From contig NZ_WHKF01000002.1 of the NCBI RefSeq assembly GCF_009295825.1, positions 744,001 to 808,000 of the forward strand: a DNA stretch of 64,000 nucleotides, in the 5' to 3' direction. The notes below the pieces were generated by a model, which did not search any database, was not told the origin of the DNA, and saw nothing but the letters and a program-made list of their open reading frames with translations. Within the stretch, counting starts at the first letter, position 1; each line of letters opens with the position of its first letter. Made by a program: the position numbers and the translations under genes. The stretch comes from Marinifilum sp. N1E240. Lineage in GTDB: Bacteria > Bacteroidota > Bacteroidia > Bacteroidales > Marinifilaceae. Below are positions 17,885 through 26,033 of the stretch, one piece after another.

Positions 17885-19093
17885 ATGATTAAAAAACCAC
17901 TAAATTCTGTTTTGGTGAAACCATCAGGTCCGGATTGCAATCTGGATTGTACCTACTGTTTTTATCTTGAAAAGGCAGGGTTGTACCAGCAGAAAAAGGT
18001 ACATCGCATGGATGATGAAACATTGGAAATACTGATACGCCAGGTTATGGAGCAATCAGGACCTGAAGTGTCCTTTGGCTGGCAGGGAGGAGAGCCCACT
18101 TTGATGGGACTTGATTTCTTTAAAAAGGTGATTGACTTGCAGCAGAAGTATGGTAATGGCAAATCGGTTGGCAATGGTTTGCAAACTAATGGTCTTCTAT
18201 TGAATGAAGAATGGGCTGATTTTCTCAAAGAATACAATTGGTTGGTGGGCATTTCTTTAGATGGACCTCAGCACATTCACGATCATTACAGGCTAACACA
18301 ATCGGGTAAACCGACTTGGGAGATTGTATCCCGAAATGCAAAGATGTTATTGGATAGAGGCGTTGCAACCAATGTATTGACTTGTTTGACTGATCATTCG
18401 GCAGATCATATAGAGGAAATTTACAATTACCATAAGAGTTTGGGCTTTGATTTTATGCAATTCATTCCTATTGTAGAAACAGATAAGGAGAATCAAAAAC
18501 AAGCAGCATCATTTTCTCTTTCATCCGAAAAATATGGAGAAGTGCTTTGTAAACTTTGGGATTTGTGGACAAAAGATTTTCAAAATGGAATTCCTACCAC
18601 ATCTGTTCGTCATTTCGAATCAGTTTTTCATACTTATGTCGGGATTCCTGCTCCTGAATGTACCTTGCAAAAAGAATGCGGCGTTTACACGGTAATTGAA
18701 CACAACGGAGATGTGTATGCATGTGATTTCTTTGTGGATCCCAAATGGAGATTGGGTAATATCAAACAGGGAAAACTGATCAATATGCTGAATTCCAAAA
18801 AACAACAGCAATTTGGATGCATGAAGGCAAAATTACCAAGAAAATGTAGAAGTTGCAGCTACTTAAAACATTGTTTTGGTGGTTGTACAAAGGATAGAGT
18901 TAAAGATCCTAAAGACAATGGAATGCCACGCTTTTGTACCTCTTATAAAATGTTTTTTGCTCATGCTCATACCCAGCTACAGGAAATGGGTAGAAACTGG
19001 ATGGCCCAGCAAATACAGATGCAGAACGAAATGGAAGCTCAGCAAAGTGGAGGAACTTACAATGCGTTTAATGACTTTGTAAAAAAGGGATAA
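17885..19093 (+). CDS. Anaerobic sulfatase-maturating enzyme (radical SAM, SPASM)
   Basis: A 402-residue radical SAM enzyme that converts an active-site Cys or Ser of sulfatases to formylglycine without oxygen. Seen: the cluster motif C18-x3-C22-x2-C25 within KPSGPDCNLDCTYCFYL, the family signature SFGWQGGEPTLMG, LQTNGLLLNEEW, and a SPASM region holding further cluster cysteines (CTLQKECGVYTVIEHNGDVYACDFFV, then CRSCSYLKHCFGGCTKDR). Start: ATG at 17885 after AAAGGAGAAT, a good ribosome site. A wrecked oxygen-dependent formylglycine-generating enzyme follows directly. No sulfatase gene lies in this window, so substrates must be encoded elsewhere. Confidence 0.92.
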   Translation: MIKKPLNSVLVKPSGPDCNLDCTYCFYLEKAGLYQQKKVHRMDDETLEILIRQVMEQSGPEVSFGWQGGEPTLMGLDFFKKVIDLQQKYGNGKSVGNGLQTNGLLLNEEWADFLKEYNWLVGISLDGPQHIHDHYRLTQSGKPTWEIVSRNAKMLLDRGVATNVLTCLTDHSADHIEEIYNYHKSLGFDFMQFIPIVETDKENQKQAASFSLSSEKYGEVLCKLWDLWTKDFQNGIPTTSVRHFESVFHTYVGIPAPECTLQKECGVYTVIEHNGDVYACDFFVDPKWRLGNIKQGKLINMLNSKKQQQFGCMKAKLPRKCRSCSYLKHCFGGCTKDRVKDPKDNGMPRFCTSYKMFFAHAHTQLQEMGRNWMAQQIQMQNEMEAQQSGGTYNAFNDFVKKG

Positions 19094-19103
19094 GGAGGAG
19101 ATT

Positions 19104-19387
19104 ATGCAGAAAAATACAACCAAGAATATAGGAATTGGAATCCTGATTTTGGGTACTATGATCTTTGCTTCCTGCTAAGGTAAGAGTCGAGCTTCGATCC
19201 TCAGGAACCTACCGTTCCCAAGCGTGTGGTTCGTGGCGGTTCTTTCTTGTGCAATGACAGCTACTGTTCCGGTTATCGGGTAGCAGCCCGTATGAAAACA
19301 AGCGTTGACACAGGTTTAAGTCATACAGGCTTTCGTTGTTATGAATGGAGAAAAAAATATTGTAGAATAAAACCAATTACATTATAG
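19104..19387 (+). pseudogene. Remnant of formylglycine-generating enzyme (FGE/SUMF1 type)
   Basis: A lipoprotein-like start (ATG at 19104 behind a strong AAGGAGGAG, hydrophobic core, Cys) stops at a TAA at 19176-19178. Immediately after, in another frame, an open stretch from about 19195 to the TAG at 19387 reads VVRGGSFLCNDSYCSGYRVA, then DTGLSHTGFRC. This is the C-terminal end of the FGE fold, with both catalytic cysteines (human Cys336 and Cys341 equivalents). The roughly 250 residues between start and end are missing, so the gene was destroyed by an internal deletion. The gene lies 11 bases after the anaerobic maturase and was probably in its operon. Confidence 0.8.
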
Positions 19388-19439
19388 ATTTTCTTATTAA
19401 TTGCACCTTAAGTGTTGACAAGTGCAAAGAATAATATAG

Positions 19440-19480
19440 AAAAAGGCTTATACGATTATTTCATCGTATAAGCCTTTTTT
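19440..19480 (+). terminator. Rho-independent terminator after the FGE remnant
   Basis: A perfect 17-bp stem (AAAAAGGCTTATACGAT / ATCGTATAAGCCTTTTT) with loop TATTTC and a T6 tail. Confidence 0.9.
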
Positions 19481-19689
19481 GTTTATAACAAGATTCCAAT
19501 TGTCTATAATAGCACTGGTAACTATTTGATGAAATTAATTAAGATAAACATTAAAGCAATTAATCAATTTAATGGTAAATGACATGCTTAATCAAAAGTA
19601 ACCTAATATTAGAATGGAAGAAAGAGAATAATCAATTTCAATGCGTTTTATGTTGTTCTTTGATGGATTGTTGCAACAAATTAATTCTT

Positions 19690-19727
19690 TGGTCAGGAAA
19701 TACTCTTTTTTGGTCATATTGTGCAAG
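19690..19727 (+). promoter_or_regulatory. Candidate operator of the PUL regulator (autoregulation site)
   Basis: TGGTCA at 19690, TGGTCA at 19711 and TTGTGCAAG at 19719. The same three blocks with exactly the same spacing (0, +21, +29) occur upstream of susC at 22742-22779. A 21-bp direct repeat fits an AraC-type dimer. The site lies about 190 bp upstream of the promoter of the regulator gene. Confidence 0.6.
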
Positions 19728-19912
19728 TGTTAAACCTTTGTTTATGCTTGCTTTACACTTGTGCTAAGATTAGGGTTGGTAGTCTTGATCTTTCATTTTG
19801 ATCAAATATTACTACTTACTTTTAGGCTTGTGAGCATTTGAGATGAGTCGTAATAGGTCAAAATTATTAAAATTTAGATGCGTTACGGGAGTGGCATTAA
19901 CAATGTGGGAGA

Positions 19913-19943
19913 TTGTAGGCCACTCTTGTTTTTTCTATCTTTG
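19913..19943 (+). promoter_or_regulatory. Promoter (-33 TTG, -7 TATCTTTG)
   Basis: TTG at 19913-19915, a 20-base spacer, and TATCTTTG at 19936-19943: a good Bacteroidota sigma-A promoter 20 bases before the regulator ATG. Confidence 0.6.
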
Positions 19944-19963
19944 AATTTTAGGAGAAAATTGAA

Positions 19964-22609
19964 ATGTTAAGAACAATTATCATTTGTATTTATCTATTGA
20001 CCTGTGGAACTCACCTACAGGCAGAGAATAATTTTCAGAAACTCGCTAAATTTACCACCGAACATGGTATTTCAAATAATACCATACATTCTATTTTTCA
20101 GGATTCTTTGGGAAGAATGTGGTTTGGCACTTCTGAAGGGCTGAGTTCATATAATGGAATTGAATTTACCACTCACCCCATTACGGATTCGATAATTGGC
20201 TATTCGCTATCTTTTATAGATCAAGTCAACAGAGATCAACTTCTTTTAGGTAGTAGCAATGGCAATTACTTTTATACTATCTCTAGCCAGAAATATCATA
20301 AGCTGGATATTTTAGGTGATATCTCCCCAGTAAGCGCTCTTTTTACCATTGGAGGTAAAAACTATTTCAGTACATCATTTGGCATTTATGAATTGGATAG
20401 TAAGGAAAGAAAAGGGGCAAAAATACTTGATTTTGGCATTTCATGTAAAAGTATAAGCCCTCAAGGGAAAATGCTATTAGGATCAAAGGATCAAGGGGTT
20501 TGGGAAGCCAAACTTGGTACAGATTCTCTCTTGGAACTCGCGCCAATTTATCTTGAGCTAAAAGACGAAAAGGTAAAAGCTATCCGTTTTTTGGAGAATA
20601 GTACAGCCGCAATACTTACTGAGAAAGGTCTGCATCTGCTTCGTAATGATAAAATGACATGCATTATAGAAGGTACTTTTTCTTCAATGGAAGTATCTCA
20701 ACACAATGAGATACTTTTAGGCACTTTTGGTAATTTTATTCAGAAGGTATATAAAGAGGGAGGGCAATGTTCCTTATGCGACTTCATTAGCCGGGATAAT
20801 GGGATTTTCAATGACTTTTATGATGCGCAAATAAATGTTCTGTTTAAAGATGGCTCAGGATCTTTATGGATTGGAACCAATCGTGCTGGACTGGACCGTA
20901 TAGACAGAAAACAAATCACTTATAAAAAGTACCAAAGTGATATTCAGGACAAACAACCTGAAGCTGGATATATCAATGCGCTTTTTCAGAACGATAAAGG
21001 AAGAATGTGGGTTGGAACTTCAGGCAAGGGCTTATACCTTCTTGATCAGGAAAAAGAAAGACTTGTATCCGTACCAATATTTCAAGGGAATTTAAATGAT
21101 TTGTATGTAGAAGCAATTTTACAACACGAGGATAAACTCTATGTGGGAACAAGGCATATGGGTATTATCATTGTATCGGGAGCAGGAGAGAAGACCATAA
21201 AGACAGTAGCCACAGGACAATTGTTCTCACAACAGGCTGGTTTGGCAAAAAATGACTATATCTATGCGCTAAAAAAGTACAATGAAAAGATGTATATCTG
21301 CTCATCGAAAGGAAGTTTTGCTTGTGGATTCAATGGCGAGAACTTTTCTAAATTGGATAGTATACCTTCTATAAATATTGCCCTTGACTCATTGAACAAC
21401 TTGTGGATTTTGTCATATGGTATGGAACTGTACTTGAACCAGAAAAAATTGGACTTAGGTACAGAAGTTTCGGATTTTCATTTGAATTCCAATGGAGGAA
21501 TTTGGGCTGCTACAGCTAAAGGTGTTGTATTTATACAATCGGAGCATAGAAAGTCTGAGTTTTATAATCCGGCAGGAAAGGTCATCGAGTTTACTTCACT
21601 GAATAAGGATCGGGAAGGCTGTTTCTGGCTGGGATCTCGAATGGGGATTTATCGATTCGATCCGAAAACCAAATTGTTTGCCTCTTATCAAATCGTAGGT
21701 GGATCAAAAGCCAATAGTTTTAATCATGCCAAACTGCAGCAAAGCCTGGATGGTGAATTCTATTGGGGTAGCAACGATGGTGTAGTTTCGATTAACCCAC
21801 AGAAAGGCAATTACCTGCCTATGCCATTGTTCGAAGTAGAGCAAGGATTAAATGAAGATATTTCTGTATTTAAGGTATTTAATTACTCCTACAATCATCA
21901 GGATGAAAATGGGATTGCTTATCGCTTTTCGCATGCCGATACAAATTGGAATTATCTGGCAGGAAATCAATTGGAGTTGAATTTTTCCCATCTGGATAAA
22001 GGATCTTATCAGATAGATATTACAGCAATTAATGCTGATGGAGTAATGAATGAGGACTACAAATCATTTCAATTTCAAATCAAGTCTTCCTTGAATATTG
22101 CCATTTCATTAGGATTACTTTTAATAATTCTACTTGGTGGTATTGTATTCTGGTATTGGAAATCAAGAAGAGCTTATCTTGTTCATATCCAGGAAGAGGA
22201 ATTGCCTGAAACTCCGGAAGATAAAATGTACAGAGAATGGTCTCAGGATGAGTTCATGCAAAATGCTTTATCTGTAATCGAGGAGTTTCTTTCTGATAAT
22301 TCTTTCGGAGTGAATGAGTTGTATATTGGGATGCAGATGAGCAAATCAAATTTTTACCGGAAATTGAAGAAATTTACCGACCTATCGCCCAATGAATTAA
22401 TTCGTTTTGTACGATTGAGAAAATCTGCACAGTTATTAATTGAAGCCAAACAAAGTGTAAACGAAATTGCCTACGAAGTAGGTTTCAATTCACCTTCTTA
22501 TTTTACCCGATGCTTTAAACAACAATTTGGTTTCGCTCCTTCGGAATACAAAGAGTATTACAACTCTTTTTGTGAAACAAAGATTCAAGCTATCAGCTCC
22601 AAAATCTAA
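19964..22609 (+). CDS. Membrane-tethered propeller sensor with AraC DNA-binding domain, PUL regulator
   Basis: An 881-residue regulator. A signal-like segment opens the protein. Residues about 30-620 form two beta-propellers of Reg_prop repeats (LGRMWFGTSEGLSSYNG, GSLWIGTNRAGLDRID, GRMWVGTSGKGLYLLD, CFWLGSRMGIYRFD). A Y_Y_Y-type beta-sandwich follows (about 625-705), then one membrane helix (about 709-730, NIAISLGLLLIILLGGIVFW). The C-terminal 120 residues are an AraC helix-turn-helix pair (VNEIAYEVGFNSPSYFTRCFKQQFGFAPSEY). Unlike hybrid two-component systems it has no histidine kinase, ATPase or receiver domain: the sensor is joined straight to the DNA-binding domain. It should sense an oligosaccharide in the periplasm and control susC. 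Confidence 0.9.
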   Translation: MLRTIIICIYLLTCGTHLQAENNFQKLAKFTTEHGISNNTIHSIFQDSLGRMWFGTSEGLSSYNGIEFTTHPITDSIIGYSLSFIDQVNRDQLLLGSSNGNYFYTISSQKYHKLDILGDISPVSALFTIGGKNYFSTSFGIYELDSKERKGAKILDFGISCKSISPQGKMLLGSKDQGVWEAKLGTDSLLELAPIYLELKDEKVKAIRFLENSTAAILTEKGLHLLRNDKMTCIIEGTFSSMEVSQHNEILLGTFGNFIQKVYKEGGQCSLCDFISRDNGIFNDFYDAQINVLFKDGSGSLWIGTNRAGLDRIDRKQITYKKYQSDIQDKQPEAGYINALFQNDKGRMWVGTSGKGLYLLDQEKERLVSVPIFQGNLNDLYVEAILQHEDKLYVGTRHMGIIIVSGAGEKTIKTVATGQLFSQQAGLAKNDYIYALKKYNEKMYICSSKGSFACGFNGENFSKLDSIPSINIALDSLNNLWILSYGMELYLNQKKLDLGTEVSDFHLNSNGGIWAATAKGVVFIQSEHRKSEFYNPAGKVIEFTSLNKDREGCFWLGSRMGIYRFDPKTKLFASYQIVGGSKANSFNHAKLQQSLDGEFYWGSNDGVVSINPQKGNYLPMPLFEVEQGLNEDISVFKVFNYSYNHQDENGIAYRFSHADTNWNYLAGNQLELNFSHLDKGSYQIDITAINADGVMNEDYKSFQFQIKSSLNIAISLGLLLIILLGGIVFWYWKSRRAYLVHIQEEELPETPEDKMYREWSQDEFMQNALSVIEEFLSDNSFGVNELYIGMQMSKSNFYRKLKKFTDLSPNELIRFVRLRKSAQLLIEAKQSVNEIAYEVGFNSPSYFTRCFKQQFGFAPSEYKEYYNSFCETKIQAISSKI

Positions 22610-22929
22610 ATTGATTATTGATCATTTGTGATTTCAGGATTGACAGGAATTGCCTTTACTTCCTCTGGTTAATCCTCAATTCTATCACAATTTTAACTTT
22701 TACCCACCTTTTGCCTCAAATCTTTTGCCTTAAATGAAAAATGGTCATTTCGTATCATTTTTTGGTCAGCTTGTACAAGCTATAATGCCCTGTTTTCAGT
22801 TGTTTTGAAGATGTCTTAGTAAGACGAATGCTTGTATGAATCATTCGTAAGGATTGAAAAATACAAGTAAAATAAACAGGGATACTCCCACCACCCCTTG
22901 TGAAAAACCATTGTTTTAATTTATAACCT
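22610..22929. other. susC regulatory region
   Basis: It carries the operator at 22742-22779, a palindrome GTCTTAGTAAGAC at 22813-22825 and an inverted repeat CGAATG/CATTCG near 22825-22850. A consensus -7 element is not obvious, which suits an activator-dependent promoter. Confidence 0.5.
22742..22779 (+). promoter_or_regulatory. Candidate operator of the PUL regulator upstream of susC
   Basis: TGGTCA at 22742, TGGTCA at 22763 and TTGTACAAG at 22771. The spacing is identical to the site upstream of the regulator gene (19690-19727), and the surrounding TTTTTTGGTCA is shared too. The last block is a perfect palindrome in this copy. Confidence 0.65.
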
Positions 22930-25900
22930 ATGCAAAAATTTATGAAAAAAATCACAGGAAGTTTGGCAAGGCAAGGCACTTTGCTAAAGAAGAGTTTTTC
23001 ATGGCTTGTAGGTTTGTGTTGCAGTGTATCATTACTTATGGTAACTCCGGCATATGCTTCATCAGCTTATGAAACTACAAGTGTACAAGAAAATCAGGAA
23101 AAACTGCTTACGGGTAACGTGGTAGATAAAAGTGGGGAAGTACTGATTGGAGTAAACATTGTTGTTAAGGGAAGCACCACAGGTACAATTACCGATTTTG
23201 ACGGTAATTACAAAATAAATGTACCTGATAATGCAGTACTTGTATTCACTTTTATCGGATATCTCAATCAGGAGATTAGAGTAACAAATCAATCTACTAT
23301 TAATGTAACTCTTGAAGAAGATGTACTTGGATTGGATGAAGTTGTGGTGGTAGGATATGGAACTCAAAAAAAAGCCAATCTTACGGGTTCTGTATCAGCT
23401 GTTAAAGGTGATGAAATGGTAAAGAAACCCATGACCGACGCACGACAAGCTCTTCAGGGAGTTTCAACGGGTCTTACCATTGTAGATCGGGGAGGTGTTC
23501 CCGGAGAGGAAGACTTGAAGATTAATATACGTGGTATAGGATCCTTATCAGCAGGTACGTATCCATTAATTTTAGTTGATGGTATTGAGATGTCAATGAG
23601 TGATGTGAATCCAAATGATATCGAGAGTGTATCCATATTGAAAGATGCTGCATCTTCATCAATATATGGGGCAAAAGCTGCTAATGGTGTAATTTTGATT
23701 ACTACTAAAAGAGGTGAAAAAGGAGGCTATAAAGTAGATTATAATGGCTATTACGGGTTTCAAACTCCAGCGACCTTACCTGAATTGGTAGGTGCTGAAG
23801 ATTATTTAAACCTGGTAAATGAGTCGCTGGTAAATGCAGGCATGAGTCCTAAATATTCATCTGAGTACATCCAGAAAACCGTTGCAGGAAACGACCCGGT
23901 TAATTACCCATATGTGAATTTATTCGAGGAGCTATTTGAGACAGCACCAGTTTTTAACCAATCGGTTCGAATTAGTGGTGGTAACGAGAAATCAAGAATT
24001 GCACTGTCCTTAAATCACATGAAACAAGAAGGGATGCTAAAGAATGTAGAATCGGAACGTTTTGGTTTTCGTTTGAATACAGATTTTCAGGTAAAAGACA
24101 ACTTTAAGCTAAGAGCTGATGTTTCGTTCAACAGAAGAGACAATGATAGACCAAACAGGCTGAACAGCGCCATTGGTGCAATTGTTGGTACATCCCCGGT
24201 TACAGTTTTAAAACATTCCAATGGAGTTTACGGATTAAATAAAGACAATACCAATGCCTTGGCATGTCTGGAAGTAGGAGGAATGAATGAAGAAAACAAA
24301 GAAGCTTTAAATTTGAAAATTGGTGCCGATTTGGAAGTGGTGAGTGGATTGACCCTGCGATCGGACCTTTCTTACAAAACAATTAACAACCGATACAAAG
24401 AGTATAGGGCGGCTTATGATTTTAGAAATCCTGAAAATCCTGATGAAATTGTTCACAAATGGACCCCAAGTAAATTGGTTGATGGACGATGGAATCAGCA
24501 GGAAGTTAATTTTAAGGCTTTACTGGATTACAATAAAAGCTTTGGCGACCATACTTTTCATGTTCTAACTGGTATCGACGTAACCGAGAATAAAGCTTAT
24601 GTGATAAAAGGAGAAAGAACCAATATTTACAGCGATGACTACGTGGAACTAAATACAGGAGATGCTGAAGGACAAACCAACAAAGGATATCAGGAAGACT
24701 GGGCATTGTTTTCTTACCTGGGTAGAGTAAACTACACTTACAAAGGTAAATATTTATTGGAAGGAAATATTCGCTACGATGGTTCATCTCGATTTGCCAA
24801 AGGAAATAAGTGGGGCGTTTTTCCATCCTTTTCGGCAGGTTGGCGAATGACCGAAGAAGATTTTATGACATCTCTTGAGTTTGTAGATAACCTGAAATTG
24901 AGAGGAAGTTGGGGACAATTGGGAAATCAGAACATTGGATACTATAAGTTTACTTCTACTGTGTATGCCGATTTTCCATACAATTTTAACGATTCAGAAG
25001 TAAATGGCTATTCTCAATGGTACTATGCGAATACCGATATAACCTGGGAAACCACCGAAATGATCGATTTTGGTTTTGATTTAACCTTATTTAATAGCAA
25101 GCTGGAAATTGTTGCCGACTGGTATCAGAAAGATACAAAAGACGTATTGTTGGTATTGCCGATTTCCTACTTGACTGGTTTGGGTGCATCGGAAACCAAT
25201 GCCGGAAAAGTTCGCAATACAGGTTGGGAAGTTTCATTGACCCATCGCAATAAAATCAACGATTTCAACTACTCAGTAGGATTCAACATCTCTGATGTGA
25301 AAAATGAATTGCTTGATTTCGCAGGGAATGAGCCTTCTATAAGTGGATGGACCATTCTAAAAGAAGGTGAATCGGTGAATTCATTTTACGGATATGAATC
25401 CGATGGTTTATTTCAAACACAAGATGAGATCGATAATCATGCTACACAGCCCAATCAATCACAATTAAGACCAGGTGACATTAAATTGGTAGATCAAAAT
25501 GGCGATGGTGAAATCAACGATGAAGACCGCAAGGTAATAGGTTCTTCTATACCAAGATACAGCGTCGGATTAAACCTGTATATGGAGTACAAGGGTTTTG
25601 ATTGCTCTGCTTTTATGCAAGGAGTAATGAAAGCTGAAAACTATTTCTACGGAGCACCAAACGAAGGACCGGCTTACGAAATATTCACAACTAAAAGAGT
25701 ACTGGATAGATGGACTCCTGATAATCCTGATGCTTCTTTCCCAAGACTAGAGGCTGCTTCGAATAAGAACAATTACCTGTACAATGATTTCTGGATCAGG
25801 GATGCTTCTTATCTAAGACTGAAAAACCTTCAAATTGGTTATTCATTGCCACAATCAGTCTTGGACAAATGGAAGATTGATAAGCTGAGATTATACATAG

Positions 25901-26025
25901 GTGGTACCAATTTATTTACCATTACCGATGTTGAATCTGGATTGGACCCTGAAACTTACGACGGAAGACCCAATTACTATCCTCCGGTATCTACTTATAC
26001 CATGGGTGTTCAACTTCGATTTTAA
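22930..26025 (+). CDS. SusC-like TonB-dependent glycan transporter
   Basis: A 1031-residue outer-membrane importer of oligosaccharides. A signal peptide runs to about residue 45 (core LVGLCCSVSLLMVTPAYA). Residues about 58-135 are the CarboxypepD_reg-like domain (VVDKSGEVLIGVNIVVKG, DFDGNYKINV, FIGYLNQEI), followed by the SusC signature DEVVVVGYGTQKKANLTG. The plug (about 160-260) contains LILVDGIEMSMSDVNPNDIE and SILKDAASSSIYGAKAANGV. The barrel ends in VSTYTMGVQLRF. An in-frame ATG at 22942 is an alternative start. susD follows after 8 bases. Together they form the SusCD pedal-bin complex. Confidence 0.95.
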   Translation: MQKFMKKITGSLARQGTLLKKSFSWLVGLCCSVSLLMVTPAYASSAYETTSVQENQEKLLTGNVVDKSGEVLIGVNIVVKGSTTGTITDFDGNYKINVPDNAVLVFTFIGYLNQEIRVTNQSTINVTLEEDVLGLDEVVVVGYGTQKKANLTGSVSAVKGDEMVKKPMTDARQALQGVSTGLTIVDRGGVPGEEDLKINIRGIGSLSAGTYPLILVDGIEMSMSDVNPNDIESVSILKDAASSSIYGAKAANGVILITTKRGEKGGYKVDYNGYYGFQTPATLPELVGAEDYLNLVNESLVNAGMSPKYSSEYIQKTVAGNDPVNYPYVNLFEELFETAPVFNQSVRISGGNEKSRIALSLNHMKQEGMLKNVESERFGFRLNTDFQVKDNFKLRADVSFNRRDNDRPNRLNSAIGAIVGTSPVTVLKHSNGVYGLNKDNTNALACLEVGGMNEENKEALNLKIGADLEVVSGLTLRSDLSYKTINNRYKEYRAAYDFRNPENPDEIVHKWTPSKLVDGRWNQQEVNFKALLDYNKSFGDHTFHVLTGIDVTENKAYVIKGERTNIYSDDYVELNTGDAEGQTNKGYQEDWALFSYLGRVNYTYKGKYLLEGNIRYDGSSRFAKGNKWGVFPSFSAGWRMTEEDFMTSLEFVDNLKLRGSWGQLGNQNIGYYKFTSTVYADFPYNFNDSEVNGYSQWYYANTDITWETTEMIDFGFDLTLFNSKLEIVADWYQKDTKDVLLVLPISYLTGLGASETNAGKVRNTGWEVSLTHRNKINDFNYSVGFNISDVKNELLDFAGNEPSISGWTILKEGESVNSFYGYESDGLFQTQDEIDNHATQPNQSQLRPGDIKLVDQNGDGEINDEDRKVIGSSIPRYSVGLNLYMEYKGFDCSAFMQGVMKAENYFYGAPNEGPAYEIFTTKRVLDRWTPDNPDASFPRLEAASNKNNYLYNDFWIRDASYLRLKNLQIGYSLPQSVLDKWKIDKLRLYIGGTNLFTITDVESGLDPETYDGRPNYYPPVSTYTMGVQLRF

Positions 26026-26033
26026 GAATAAGA

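Larger units (their letters stand above)
19388..19963. other. Intergenic region upstream of the PUL regulator
   Basis: It contains a terminator (19440-19480), the candidate AraC operator (19690-19727), an inverted repeat around a TTGATC/GATCAA pair near 19790, and the promoter at 19913-19943. No gene is seen; a 62-codon frame here overlaps the operator and has no homology I recognise. Confidence 0.5.

Noticed and set aside
19579-19767. 62-codon frame upstream of the PUL regulator
   Set aside because: It covers the candidate operator and has an unusual Cys/Leu-rich composition with no recognisable domain.
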